NCBI GenBank assembly: GCA_949524905.1
Contig: CATINC010000013.1
Coordinates: 124,001-188,000 of the forward strand
Direction of reading: 5' to 3'
DNA from: Opitutia bacterium UBA7350
GTDB taxonomy: Bacteria > Verrucomicrobiota > Verrucomicrobiia > Opitutales > Coraliomargaritaceae
DNA: 64,000 bases
Both the position numbers and the translations under genes were made by a program. The notes beneath the pieces were generated by a model. That model worked only from the letters and a program-made list of their open reading frames with translations. It had not been told where the DNA came from and made no database searches. Within the stretch, counting starts at the first letter, position 1, and the number at the start of each line of letters is the position of its first letter. Positions 16,165-26,153 of the stretch are shown here, piece after piece.

Positions 16165-18150
16165 TTATTCTAACCGCCGTAAAAACAACAAGCGCAAACT
16201 ATTCAAGCAAACCAGCGCAGAACTCCCTTCATGCGCCACCACCCCAACACTCAAGGGAATCATACCCCCAACTGCCGCCAAGGTCATCAATAAAACCGTC
16301 CCAAGCGCGATGGTCACATTCTGGCGAATCACTCGTGTGGCTTTTTCACTCAACGCTCGCGCTGCTAAAAAATGATCGATCTGATCACGCATCAAAACCA
16401 CCTCGCTTTGCTCTAGGGCGGCATCACTACCTCGTATTCCCATCGCCACAGAAACATAAGCCGCCGCTAAACCGGGGGCGTCATTCACGCCGTCTCCCAG
16501 CATCGCTACTTTGTAGCCACGATTAGTAAATGTTTCAATCTGAGCTACTTTATCCTCAGGTCGTAGTTCCGCCTTTACGGTCTCAATGCCCAGAACCTGG
16601 GCCACCGCCTCGGCAGTCTCCCTGCGATCTCCCGTGAGCATGACCGTTTGAATCCCCAAACTGCGCAACCGTTCCAAAATCCCGCGCGATTCCTTCCGGA
16701 CAGTATCCTTTAATAAAATCCGTGCCACCAAATCCCCACAAGAAACCCAGTTTTCAACCAATTCCGCAGAGGGTTCGGGAACGCCGCGTACGCGCTCAGC
16801 CATCGGTCCCTCAAGGAATAAGGCTCGCCTCCCCAAAAGGCAACGATTTGCCGCTCGGTAACCCTCAACCCCCATACCGCTCACCGCTCGAAAACCCTCA
16901 ATTGAATCCAATTCGAGTCCCTGCGCTTCTCCATATCGCTGAATCGCTTGTCCAATCGGGTGTGATCCCTGCGCCTCCAGCGAGTACGCCAATTGCGCTG
17001 CCTCTAACTCCCGACCCGGTGGAAAACTTTCGATCCGCGCTACTGACATCTCTCCTGTCGTCAAGGTCCCAGTCTTATCAAAACAGACCAAATCCACTTT
17101 TACCAATTTCTCAATCGCTACCCCGCCCCGAAATAAAATCCCATGCCGTGCACCCCAGGCGATCGCCGCTAAAATCGCTGAAGGAATAGAAAGCACTAAA
17201 GCGCAAGGACTCGCTACCACTAACAAGGTCATTGCTCGATAAAATGACGAGCGGAGCGACTCGGTAGTTTCAAAAGCAGGGATACCAAAACCCAACCACC
17301 AAATAAAAAACATCAGCATCGTCGCCACCAAGACCACGAGGGTATAGCCTGTCCCAAAACGATCGGTGAAACGCTGGCTTGAGGCTTTTAAATGCTGTGC
17401 TTTTTGAATGAGTTGCATCACCTTCTGTTGCGCACTCTCATCCACCCGTCGCAAGACCTCCGCCTCTACCGTTCCCCATAAATTTAAGGTTCCGCTATAC
17501 ACCGTGTCCCCAATCTGTTTTGCTACCGGATGTGCCTCCCCCGTCAGGGTAGATTCATCGGCTGCGCTTTCGCCGGAAAATACCGTCGCATCAACAGGAA
17601 AAATTGCACCGGGTTTTATTTGAATAAGCTCACCGGAAACAAGGGACTCAATCGGCACTTCAATAAAAATCCCCTCGGCATCGCGCCGTAAAGCAGTCTC
17701 TGGGGTATCCTGAAATAAACTGTCAATTTCCTTACGGGTGCGATCAAAAGCAAAGGCCTCCAGAGCACCCGAAAGGGAAAAAAGAAACAGAAGCAATACC
17801 CCTTCATTCCAAGCGCCAATCGAAGCAGCACCCAAAGCAACCGCTACCATCAAGAAGTGAATATCAAGCTTGCCCTTCGGCAGACTCACCCGCACGTCCT
17901 GCAAGGCATCCCAACCGCCTGCCAGCATCGACAATACATACAATAAAATCAGCCAAGCGCCGGATAAAAGCGCAGTCGTTTCCAGCAACCACGCCAAAAT
18001 TCCTAAGATCCCACACAGTAAAGCCAAACCACCCAGCATACGCCAGTCTTCTGTGGCAGCATCCACTTCGTACTTCTTCCCACCCTGCAAAAAATTAAGC
18101 AAACGTTCCTTCCAACAACTTCGATTGTCCATCTTTCGCTGCTTCATCAT
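16165..18150 (-). CDS. P1B-4-type heavy-metal-transporting ATPase (Co/Zn/Fe class)
   Basis: The 661-residue protein has all P-type ATPase landmarks: actuator TLTGEAHPV, phosphorylation site DKTGTLT near 358, hinge MLGDGVNDAPG near 550 and a heavy-metal-ATPase membrane layout. The metal-site helix carries SPCALV near 313 rather than CPC, and the last membrane pair carries HEGSS near 639. The SPC plus HEGxx combination marks the P1B-4 subclass (CoaT/CzcP/CtpD), linked to Co2+, Zn2+ or Fe2+ export. No N-terminal HMA domain is present, as is common in this subclass. It diverges from dinG across a short region with a perfect dyad. Confidence 0.88.
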   Translation of the reverse strand: MMKQRKMDNRSCWKERLLNFLQGGKKYEVDAATEDWRMLGGLALLCGILGILAWLLETTALLSGAWLILLYVLSMLAGGWDALQDVRVSLPKGKLDIHFLMVAVALGAASIGAWNEGVLLLFLFSLSGALEAFAFDRTRKEIDSLFQDTPETALRRDAEGIFIEVPIESLVSGELIQIKPGAIFPVDATVFSGESAADESTLTGEAHPVAKQIGDTVYSGTLNLWGTVEAEVLRRVDESAQQKVMQLIQKAQHLKASSQRFTDRFGTGYTLVVLVATMLMFFIWWLGFGIPAFETTESLRSSFYRAMTLLVVASPCALVLSIPSAILAAIAWGARHGILFRGGVAIEKLVKVDLVCFDKTGTLTTGEMSVARIESFPPGRELEAAQLAYSLEAQGSHPIGQAIQRYGEAQGLELDSIEGFRAVSGMGVEGYRAANRCLLGRRALFLEGPMAERVRGVPEPSAELVENWVSCGDLVARILLKDTVRKESRGILERLRSLGIQTVMLTGDRRETAEAVAQVLGIETVKAELRPEDKVAQIETFTNRGYKVAMLGDGVNDAPGLAAAYVSVAMGIRGSDAALEQSEVVLMRDQIDHFLAARALSEKATRVIRQNVTIALGTVLLMTLAAVGGMIPLSVGVVAHEGSSALVCLNSLRLLFLRRLE

Positions 18151-18211
18151 CTTAGCTTTAAGTTATCCGCCTTTCCCTAAACCCCAAGTCCAAATAAAAA
18201 GAATTCCCTCT

Positions 18212-18227
18212 ACGCTTTCCAAAGCGT
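18212..18227. promoter_or_regulatory. Perfect 7-base inverted repeat, candidate operator
   Basis: ACGCTTT-CC-AAAGCGT lies in the 102-base region between the divergent metal ATPase and dinG genes. Its size and symmetry would suit a dimeric repressor, perhaps a metal sensor, but no regulator gene is adjacent. Function is inferred from symmetry and position only. Confidence 0.4.
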
Positions 18228-18252
18228 TTATTTAGTGTTCCTTTATATAGCT

Positions 18253-20331
18253 ATGATCGGTCTCATTGAAAACAGTGGCAGTATCCCCAAGGCGGGTTAC
18301 CTTATGTCGCTGGTTGAATCGATCTTCAAAGAAGGCGGTCACCTCCAAGCCGCACTTCAACTCGACCACCGCACCCAGCAATATGCGATGGCACTCGCAG
18401 TTGCAGATTCCCTTGAATCCGGAAAGCCCCTCCTCTTTGAAGCAGGTACCGGCGTAGGCAAAAGCCTCGCTTACCTTATTCCGGGCATCATCCATGCCGT
18501 ATCCACAGAACGCCCTTGCGTTATTTCCAGTCACACTATCTCGCTGCAGGAACAAATTCGCAGCAAAGATCTTAAAATCTGTCGCGAACTCTTTAAAGCC
18601 GTTTCCGAGCTCAAATCATTTGCCGGCTTTAAAATTGCCCTCATGGTCGGACGCGGAAATTACTGCTGCACCACCCGACTCAAAAACGCTCTAAAAGACG
18701 CTCAAAGCGCCCAAGCTGACCTCTTCCCTAGCGATGAAAGAAATGACCTCATCCGCCTTGCTAAATGGTCGGCAGAAAGCAACAACGGGGTTATCCAAGA
18801 ACTATCCCCGCCGCCCCTTCCAAACGTCTGGGATGCCATCAATGCTGATAGTTCAACCTGTTCACGCAAAAACTGCGACCCCGCTAGCTGCTTCTACCAG
18901 CGCGCGCGCCAACAACTCCAGCAAGCCAATTGCGTCATCGTTAACCACAGTCTCCTTTTCGCCCTTATAAACGCCGGCATGCCACCAAGTGGCGATCAAC
19001 CAGGCATCCTCCTACCTGACGATTTTGTTATCTTAGACGAAGCGCACCGCATCCCCGCCATTGCCACCGATCACTTTGGTATCCACCTAAGTAACTACGC
19101 CGTCGATCGCGCCCTCAAACGACTCTACAATCCAAGAACTAAACGCGGAGCCTTAAAAAAAGAAGGTGACCTCTACGACTTTGCTGCCATTGAAGATGCC
19201 CTAGCCGCAAACCACGAATTCTTCAATTACCTCCACGATACCTTTCTCACCCAAAAAGCCGTACGCCGGCTTCACGAACCAGAATTTTGCGAAAACATCC
19301 TGAGTGGACCCCTTAAAGCAGTGGCAGAGCGCCTCGCCGCCCGCATTCAAAAAACCGATGACGAACGCCAACAAGACGAACTTCGCGACCACCGCAACCG
19401 CCTCCTCAGCTATGGCGAAGCCATCAATGGTTTCATTACCCTTGCAGAAGAAGGTCATGTCCATTGGCTCGAACGCGGCGGCAAAAAAAGCCAGACGATC
19501 ACCTTGCGCAGTGCCCCACTCGATGTTGCACCCGAACTTCGAGAAACACTCTTCAGCCGACACACCGCTGCCGTCCTAACCAGCGCAACCCTTTCAAACG
19601 GCAACAGCCTAGAACGTTTTCAAACACAGGTAGGCGCAGAAGCAGCAGAGGCACAATTGGAATCTTCCCCGTTTAACTACCCCGAACACACCCGTCTCTT
19701 CATTGCCCAAGACGCCCCCTTACCCAAACCCGGTGCAGGTCGGCTCGACCTCGACTACCTTGCAAATATGATTTGCTGGTGCAGTCGAAGAGTTGAGGGC
19801 GGTACGCTCGTCCTCTTCACCAGTCATTTCGACCTCCGCCAAGTCCATGAACGCTGTACCGATTTTTTCAAAAAAAATAAGCGACCGCTCTTCTGCCAAG
19901 GCCTCCATCACGGACGCTCCGAGCTCACCCGTCACTTTGCCGAAGCTGGAAACGGAATTCTCCTCGGAACCGATAGCTTTTGGACAGGCGTCGACGTTCC
20001 CGGCCCAGCGCTTTCCCAAGTAATCATCACACGCCTTCCATTTGAACACCCCGGTCATCCCGTCAGCGAGGCTCGCAGCGAACATTGCCGGATGCAGGGA
20101 GGAAATCCCTTTGCTGAACTTGCGATCCCCGATGCCGTCATGCGCTTCCGGCAAGGCGTCGGCCGCCTCATTCGCCAACACCGTGACCGTGGTAATATTG
20201 TAGTCCTTGATGCTCGCATCCTCACCAAACCCTACGGTCGTCATTTTTTAGAAGCACTTCCCATCCCCACCTACGAACGCTTTAATCGAAACAACCGTGA
20301 ATCCGTATTTGATAATGCCGCTTTCTCTTAA
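18253..20331 (+). CDS. dinG: DinG-family ATP-dependent iron-sulfur helicase
   Basis: DinG helicases unwind DNA, D-loops and R-loops 5' to 3' and help in repair. Counting from the ATG at 18253 the product has 692 residues. Visible motifs are Walker A EAGTGVGKS near 62, Fe-S-type cysteines (YCC near 137, CSRKNC near 203, SC near 212), DEAH near 261, SATLS, DSFWTGVDVPG and the motif VI FRQGVGRLIR. An ATG at 18304 and a GTG at 18235 are alternative starts; 18304 has a purine-rich AAGGCGGG upstream. It heads a block of repair genes on the same strand, and it is the second XPD/DinG-type helicase in this window. Confidence 0.92.
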   Translation: MIGLIENSGSIPKAGYLMSLVESIFKEGGHLQAALQLDHRTQQYAMALAVADSLESGKPLLFEAGTGVGKSLAYLIPGIIHAVSTERPCVISSHTISLQEQIRSKDLKICRELFKAVSELKSFAGFKIALMVGRGNYCCTTRLKNALKDAQSAQADLFPSDERNDLIRLAKWSAESNNGVIQELSPPPLPNVWDAINADSSTCSRKNCDPASCFYQRARQQLQQANCVIVNHSLLFALINAGMPPSGDQPGILLPDDFVILDEAHRIPAIATDHFGIHLSNYAVDRALKRLYNPRTKRGALKKEGDLYDFAAIEDALAANHEFFNYLHDTFLTQKAVRRLHEPEFCENILSGPLKAVAERLAARIQKTDDERQQDELRDHRNRLLSYGEAINGFITLAEEGHVHWLERGGKKSQTITLRSAPLDVAPELRETLFSRHTAAVLTSATLSNGNSLERFQTQVGAEAAEAQLESSPFNYPEHTRLFIAQDAPLPKPGAGRLDLDYLANMICWCSRRVEGGTLVLFTSHFDLRQVHERCTDFFKKNKRPLFCQGLHHGRSELTRHFAEAGNGILLGTDSFWTGVDVPGPALSQVIITRLPFEHPGHPVSEARSEHCRMQGGNPFAELAIPDAVMRFRQGVGRLIRQHRDRGNIVVLDARILTKPYGRHFLEALPIPTYERFNRNNRESVFDNAAFS

Positions 20332-20360
20332 ACCTTATTGCACAAATCCTTACCTTACCC

Positions 20361-20669
20361 ATGGCTAAATCCGAAATCTTCCGAGCTAAAGTCGAAGCTC
20401 AACCAAATAATATGCTCTTCCGTTTCAGCCTCGCTCAAGCACTCACCGAAGAAGGCCATTCCCTCGCTGCCATACCACACCTACAACGCTGCAGCGATTC
20501 GCGCGATGACTGGATGCTCCCCCGTATCCTTCTCGGCAAAGCCCTCCTCCAGAATGGGCAAACCGCCACCGCTAAACCCATCCTAGAAAAATCCCTGCAA
20601 CTCGCCATCGAGCAAGACCACCGAGAACCCGCCGCCGAGCTCCAAAAAATCCTCGCTGATCTCGACTGA
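20361..20669 (+). CDS. Small TPR-like protein
   Basis: The 102-residue product contains about two TPR-type helical pairs (roughly 8-40 and 45-80) with the pattern NNMLFRFSLAQAL..EG....AIPHLQRC. No signal peptide is visible, so it should be cytoplasmic. It sits between dinG and the AddB-like gene with short gaps (29 and 83 bases), in the same direction. Small TPR proteins of this type usually act as adaptors. Partner unknown. Confidence 0.75.
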   Translation: MAKSEIFRAKVEAQPNNMLFRFSLAQALTEEGHSLAAIPHLQRCSDSRDDWMLPRILLGKALLQNGQTATAKPILEKSLQLAIEQDHREPAAELQKILADLD

Positions 20670-20752
20670 AATTCCCCGTCTCTTCCGATATCAAAAAAAT
20701 CCAAGTGCTTTTACTTTCCTCCTACGCAGACCTACTCTAGATTTCTATCGTC

Positions 20753-23509
20753 ATGCCACAGCACTACCCTCTCGACTGGAATGCTCCCCTCATCCCTGCC
20801 GTTACCGCAGGGCTCCTTGAGCAAGCACAGAACAGCAGTCACGACCTCAGTCACCTCCTCGTACTTGTGCCAACCCGTCAGTCAGGAAGACGACTCCATC
20901 AAAGCCTCCAGCAAGCTCAGCCAGATTTAAAACTACCGCTCATCCGAACACCCGATGCCTTTCTATCGGAAACCCTTCCAGAACCTGCCCCTGCCGAAGA
21001 TCGCTCCGTTTTAGCAGCATGGTTCGCCTGTCTCAAAGACCTCCCTCTAGAGGATTTTCCCGCAGTCTTTCCCAAAGAGCCACCCACCACAACAGCTTGG
21101 CTTCTCTCGATGGCGCAAAGCCTTCTCCAACTGCGCCGTGAACTCGGCGAGATCGGACTCACCATCGAAGCCGCTGCCAAAAAAGCTGCCGAAGCAGAAC
21201 TGGAATCAGAACGATGGCGACAACTCACTCGCCTAGAACAACATTACCTCGACGCACTTGAGCAACGCAGACTCAGAGACCCCGTCATCGCGCGTCGTGC
21301 CGCCGCTGAAAATTTCCAAACACCCAAAGGAATCACCCATATCATCCTTGCTGCCTCTCCAGACCCACAGGCACTCCCGCTCCTTGCCCTCAACCAAGCA
21401 TCCGACAATCTTACCATCGAAGTCTGGCATTACGGCCCAGCAGAAGCCTTCGACACATGGGGGCGTCCACGCCCAGAATACTGGAATGAGCGTCCACTGG
21501 CACTTGAAGCTTGGGGCGTCCAATTCCAACCCTGTGCAGATCCCCAAGAAACCGCCACCACCCTTGCAGAAAGCGTGAGCGATAATCCAGAATCGCATTG
21601 CCTCGGCATTGTAGATCCAAGCCTTGTTCCCTTTGTCGAGCGCGCCCTCCATAAAAAAAATCTGTCGAGTTATGATCCGGAAGGTCAGGCACTGCACCTC
21701 GGAGGTTGCGGTCACCTCGCAGAATTATGGTGCCAATTCTCAGAGCAAGCTAGCCTACAAAACATCCGCTCGCTTATGCAGAATCCCCTCTGTTATCATT
21801 GGCTCGCGCCAGAAGTTTCCCCAGATACCCTCCTTAAAGAAATTGACGAACTCTTTGAAAAGCACCTCACCCCCGACCTCAAAACCCTCCTCTTTTTCTG
21901 CCGCAACCCCCACCTTGGCACCGCCCTCGAAAAAATAAAACGCCTTCGTGAAGAACTCCTCAAAGCAGATAATTTCCCTCAAGCCCTGAGCAAACACCTG
22001 CAAGCCTGTGCAGCGACAGCCCACGAGGCCATCCCCGTCGATTGGGAAAGCCTTAAGCTCTGCCTCGAAACCTGCGTAGAAGCAGCCGGGCAATTTCCGA
22101 AACTTTCCCCGAGCTTTCACCGCCTCGCCTTCAAGCAAGCCCTCCATCAAGGGAAGTCCTACCTCGAACGACCCGAGCACGCCCACAACCTTTTGGGTTG
22201 GCTAGAACTCCTCTGGAATGACGCCCCACACCTCGCCCTCGCAGGACTCAACGAAGGCATTGTCCCAGAAGCCACCCCAGGCAACACCTTCCTGCCAGAG
22301 TCCCTCCGAGAAATCCTTGGCCTCCGCACAGAAACACAACGTTTTGCCCGCGACGCCTACCTCCTCGAAGCCCTCTGCCGCCGACGCGCCCACAAGGACG
22401 GCAAAATTAACTGCATCATCCCACAAGCACTCGCCGACGCCACCCCCTTAAAACCCTCGCGTCTGCTCTTTCAAGCAGAGGACGCCCCCTTCCTCGAACG
22501 CATCCAAACCTTTTTTAAAACCAAGGATGCCGCTACACCGCCTGCGATCACTCACAACCTTCCCTGGCGTCTGCGCCCCCTACCCGACCTCAGCCTGCCC
22601 GATCATTTTTCTCCAAGCAGTCTGAATAATTACCTCAAGTGCCCCTTCCGTTTTTTCCTGCGACACGTCATGGAAATGCGCCCGCTGGAACTTGACGCCC
22701 GGGAACTCACCCCGTCTAGCTTTGGTAATTGCTTCCACGACGTTGTTGCAGAACTCAAAGGCCGTACCCTCGACCACAATCTCAAAGCCGAAACCTTCAC
22801 CCGAGAACTTCAGGATGCGACCGCCCAATACCTTCAAAAAAAGTATGGCAACCAACGCTCCTTCGCTCTTCGCCTCCAACAAGAAGCCCTCGATGGACGC
22901 ATTCAGGCCTTCGTTAACCGCCAACTAGAGACCATCGCACTACACGGATCCACCCGCATCGAGGCCACCGAAAAACGTTTTGAAATGACCCTCCATCACT
23001 CAAAAATTGTGGGCTACATTGACCGCATCGACCAGGGCGAAAACGGCACCACTCTTTTTGATTACAAAACCGCCGATACTCCCAAGACCCCCACAGTCGC
23101 ACACCTCATGCGTGCCAACTCCGCCAACGAACCCGCACACCTCCCACCCGAAGCTCAATTTGAACACAACGGAAAAACCCTGCGCTGGATCAACTTACAG
23201 CTACCCCTCTATGCCCTCGCTACCCGCGAAGAACACCCCAAAACCACACGCCCCCATCTCGCCTACATCAACCTCGCCAAAACACAGGAAAAATCAGCCT
23301 TCGATTATTGGGATGATTTCACCGAAGATCACCTCGAGTCAGCCCGTAACTGCAGCCTCGCCGTCATCCAAAAAATAAAAGCAGGTATTTTCTGGCCACC
23401 CAATCAAAACATCCGAAAAGAACAAGACGACTTCGCTCCGCTCTTCCCAGACGGGATCGAAAACACCGTCGATCCCGACGCCTTCAAATGCTACCGCTTC
23501 AAAACATAG
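20753..23509 (+). CDS. AddB/RexB-like recombination protein with C-terminal PD-(D/E)xK nuclease
   Basis: The 918-residue protein has a long N-terminal region resembling an inactivated UvrD-type helicase and a C-terminal RecB-family nuclease. The nuclease region begins near 622 (FSPSSLNNYLKCPFRFF), includes GNCFHDVV (the G..H element), then GYIDRID with FDYKTA (acid pairs and lysine) and a following NLQLPLYAL. AddB partners AddA in processing double-strand ends. The classical AddB C-terminal cysteine trio of the Fe-S cluster is absent; only one Cys lies near the end. It overlaps the AddA-like gene by 22 bases, so both are probably made together. Confidence 0.8.
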   Translation: MPQHYPLDWNAPLIPAVTAGLLEQAQNSSHDLSHLLVLVPTRQSGRRLHQSLQQAQPDLKLPLIRTPDAFLSETLPEPAPAEDRSVLAAWFACLKDLPLEDFPAVFPKEPPTTTAWLLSMAQSLLQLRRELGEIGLTIEAAAKKAAEAELESERWRQLTRLEQHYLDALEQRRLRDPVIARRAAAENFQTPKGITHIILAASPDPQALPLLALNQASDNLTIEVWHYGPAEAFDTWGRPRPEYWNERPLALEAWGVQFQPCADPQETATTLAESVSDNPESHCLGIVDPSLVPFVERALHKKNLSSYDPEGQALHLGGCGHLAELWCQFSEQASLQNIRSLMQNPLCYHWLAPEVSPDTLLKEIDELFEKHLTPDLKTLLFFCRNPHLGTALEKIKRLREELLKADNFPQALSKHLQACAATAHEAIPVDWESLKLCLETCVEAAGQFPKLSPSFHRLAFKQALHQGKSYLERPEHAHNLLGWLELLWNDAPHLALAGLNEGIVPEATPGNTFLPESLREILGLRTETQRFARDAYLLEALCRRRAHKDGKINCIIPQALADATPLKPSRLLFQAEDAPFLERIQTFFKTKDAATPPAITHNLPWRLRPLPDLSLPDHFSPSSLNNYLKCPFRFFLRHVMEMRPLELDARELTPSSFGNCFHDVVAELKGRTLDHNLKAETFTRELQDATAQYLQKKYGNQRSFALRLQQEALDGRIQAFVNRQLETIALHGSTRIEATEKRFEMTLHHSKIVGYIDRIDQGENGTTLFDYKTADTPKTPTVAHLMRANSANEPAHLPPEAQFEHNGKTLRWINLQLPLYALATREEHPKTTRPHLAYINLAKTQEKSAFDYWDDFTEDHLESARNCSLAVIQKIKAGIFWPPNQNIRKEQDDFAPLFPDGIENTVDPDAFKCYRFKT

Positions 23510-25983
23510 CCATCGCAGCCTCGGCGGGCTCAGGTAAAACCTACCAACTCACCAACCGCTTCATCTCCCTCTTGCACCACGCGGAGCAACCGGAACGCAT
23601 CATCGCGCTCACCTTTACCCGCAACGCCGCCGGGGAATTCTTTAACCAAATCATTCAAAAACTCAGCTCCGCCGCCGCCTCCCCTCAAGCCGCCGCCGAT
23701 CTTTCAGAAAAACTCAGCATCGAGGCAGATGCCCATCGCTACCGCAGCCTCCTCCGTCTCCTCGTGAGCCGCATGCATCGCCTCAACCTGCAAACCCTCG
23801 ATAGTTTCTTCTTCCGTATTGTCAGCGCCTTCTCCCTCGAACTCGGTCTCGCCGGAAATATTCAACTCCTCGATGCCAGCAGCGAACCCCGCCTACGCCG
23901 TGCAGTCTGCGATGCCCTCGTCCATAACCGAGGTGAACTCGACGAAGAACTCAACGAATTTTGGCAAGCCTTCAAGCAAGCCACCTACGGACAAGAAACA
24001 CGCAGCGTTGAAAGCACCGTCATTCAATTCATCGAACAACTTTACAGCCTCTACCTCGAAGCCCCCGACCCTGACTTATGGGGTAAAGAAAACAAAATCT
24101 GGCCCGATCCCAAATCCCGACCAGCAAATATCCAAAGCGATAAAACAATCGATTGGGCAAAACTCGCCACCAAACTCCGCACCGCCGCCCAAAACGAACA
24201 AGGACTCAGCCAAACTAAGCGGGGCTACTTCGAAGTCGCCGCCCAAATACTCCAAGACTACCCCTCCGATGGAAAACTAAACGCCCTCTTGAGCCACGCC
24301 CTCGCAGACGCCGAATCGCTCCGCCAAGGACACCCCTTCATCAAAGCCGGACGTGGACAGACTGAAATAAGCGCCCCCCTTCATGCCGCCCTCCTCGCCG
24401 GTATCGAAGCCATCACCACCCACCACCTCCAGCTTGCCCTGCAAAACACCCGAGGCGTCTACCGCATCCTTCAAGCCTATCACCAGCACTACGACCACAT
24501 CGTCCGCCGCCCCGGTCGCCTCAGTTTTGCCGACCTCACCCGCCTCCTCAGCCCCACCGAAGGCAGCGCCCTCCTCGCAAATCCCGACCCCACCGCCCGC
24601 CTCCTTCTAGAGTTTCGCCTCGATGCCCGCTTCGATCATTGGCTCTTCGACGAATTTCAAGACACCAGCCGTTCCCAGTGGGCCGTCGTTAAAAACCTCA
24701 TCGATGAAATTATCCAAGACGCCTCAGGAGAACGCTCGCTCTTCTACGTCGGCGATACCAAGCAATGCCTCTACCTCTGGCGCGGTGGTGACGACCGCCT
24801 CTTTCACGAAATCACAGAACACTACCACCCCGCCATCCAACTAGAAAACCTCGCCACCTCCTGGCGTTCTACCCCCGCCGTCCTCAAAGCCGTCAATACC
24901 GCCTTTAACGATATCCCCGCCATCGCCGAACGCTTCTCCCCCGCCGTCGCCAAACGCTGGGAAAAAGCCTGGGAATCCCACACCACCGCCTCCGATAACG
25001 CCCAGCTCAAAGGATACGCCGCTTGCTTCAAAGCAGAACAAACTGAAAACAAAAGCGAATGGGAACGCACCCGCGATATCCTAAAATCCCTCGATCCCCG
25101 CAAAAACAAAATCTCCGTTGCTTGCCTCGTCCGCAAAAACGACCACGCCACCGAACTCGCCGATTACCTCCGTGCCCAAATTCCCGGTCTCCCCGTGCAG
25201 ACCGGTTCTGCCATCCGCCCCGCCACCGACAACGCCGCCGGGGCCACCCTCCTTCAATTCCTCCGCCTCGCCGCCCACCCAGGCGATACCCTCGCCCGCC
25301 CATACCTCCAATGGCTCGATCACAGCACCCCCGGCGAAGCCCTCACCCAATTAGCACCCCAATTCCGCGAACGCTGCCACCTCAATGGCTACGCTCGCGC
25401 CACCGCATGGGCCGCAAAAAAAATTAAAGCCAAACTCCCCACCGAAGACCGACGCCACGCCCACCGACTCGAACGCCTCTGCGAATACGCCCGTGAATAC
25501 CAACACGAAAACGAACGCAGCCTCGACGGATTCCACACCTTCCTCACCGAACGCAGCACTAACGAAACCGAGGCCGGACAAGTCATCATCGAAACCATCC
25601 ACAAAGCCAAAGGCCTCGAATACGACGCCGTCATCTTCCTCGTCCCTGGCATCGCCGGCGCCACCGATCGACGCATCGCCCCGCGACGCGACCCCGACGG
25701 CAATATCCAATGGATCCTCGAACCCTTTAAAAAAGAATGCATGCAAGCCAACCCCCAACTCGCCTCCTTTCGAGAAAACGAACACCAACAAAGCGATTTC
25801 GGTAACCTCTGCATCGCATACGTCGGCATGACCCGCGCCCGACGCGCCCTCTACCTCATCCAACCCAGCGCACGCATCGAACAAAAATCCATCGCCGGAC
25901 ACCTACGCCAAACCTTCGGCGACGAACCCGATGAAAACGGCCTTCTTTGGGAAACCGGCCAAGCAGACTGGATTAGGAGTTGA
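23488..25983 (+). CDS. AddA/UvrD-like superfamily 1 DNA helicase
   Basis: The 831-residue protein has the full UvrD/RecB motor: motif I ASAGSGKTYQLTNRF near 11-25, motif II FDEFQDTSRSQW near 388, motif III YVGDTKQCLYLWRGGDDRLF, motif V ETIHKAKGLEYDAVI, and motif VI AYVGMTRARRALYLI. Unlike AddA and RecB it has no C-terminal nuclease domain, ending about 50 residues after motif VI. With the preceding nuclease protein it could form a two-subunit end-processing machine having a single nuclease. The start overlaps the upstream gene, supporting translational coupling. Confidence 0.85.
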   Translation: MLPLQNIAIAASAGSGKTYQLTNRFISLLHHAEQPERIIALTFTRNAAGEFFNQIIQKLSSAAASPQAAADLSEKLSIEADAHRYRSLLRLLVSRMHRLNLQTLDSFFFRIVSAFSLELGLAGNIQLLDASSEPRLRRAVCDALVHNRGELDEELNEFWQAFKQATYGQETRSVESTVIQFIEQLYSLYLEAPDPDLWGKENKIWPDPKSRPANIQSDKTIDWAKLATKLRTAAQNEQGLSQTKRGYFEVAAQILQDYPSDGKLNALLSHALADAESLRQGHPFIKAGRGQTEISAPLHAALLAGIEAITTHHLQLALQNTRGVYRILQAYHQHYDHIVRRPGRLSFADLTRLLSPTEGSALLANPDPTARLLLEFRLDARFDHWLFDEFQDTSRSQWAVVKNLIDEIIQDASGERSLFYVGDTKQCLYLWRGGDDRLFHEITEHYHPAIQLENLATSWRSTPAVLKAVNTAFNDIPAIAERFSPAVAKRWEKAWESHTTASDNAQLKGYAACFKAEQTENKSEWERTRDILKSLDPRKNKISVACLVRKNDHATELADYLRAQIPGLPVQTGSAIRPATDNAAGATLLQFLRLAAHPGDTLARPYLQWLDHSTPGEALTQLAPQFRERCHLNGYARATAWAAKKIKAKLPTEDRRHAHRLERLCEYAREYQHENERSLDGFHTFLTERSTNETEAGQVIIETIHKAKGLEYDAVIFLVPGIAGATDRRIAPRRDPDGNIQWILEPFKKECMQANPQLASFRENEHQQSDFGNLCIAYVGMTRARRALYLIQPSARIEQKSIAGHLRQTFGDEPDENGLLWETGQADWIRS

Positions 25984-26153
25984 AGGGTTTGGGTGGGTTG
26001 GCTTTGTGGTAGCGTTCTCGGCCGCCTTTTAAGCGGCAATAAACGCATGCGCTTATTTTTTATTTGTAGGTTATTTTATGTCAAATGTAAAATAATATAC
26101 ATAACATAAAGCAGGCATACCCTGGGCCTATCCTCAGATGAACTGCTGATGAA
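25984..26153. terminator. Convergent intergenic region with terminator-like inverted repeats
   Basis: Between the AddA-like gene and argH (tail to tail) three small stems appear. The first is GCCGC/GCGGC at 26021-26037. The second is an almost perfect 20-base palindrome at 26038-26057 running into a T stretch (AATAAACGC/GCGCTTATT). The third is TTATTTTA/TAAAATAA at 26071-26095 around a nine-base loop. The second, with its T run to the right and an A run to the left, could end transcription from both sides. No gene is seen here. Confidence 0.5.

Noticed and set aside
20753-25983. Canonical addB-addA naming for the nuclease and helicase pair
   Set aside because: The Fe-S cysteines of AddB and the nuclease tail of AddA are not seen, so only AddAB-like is supported.
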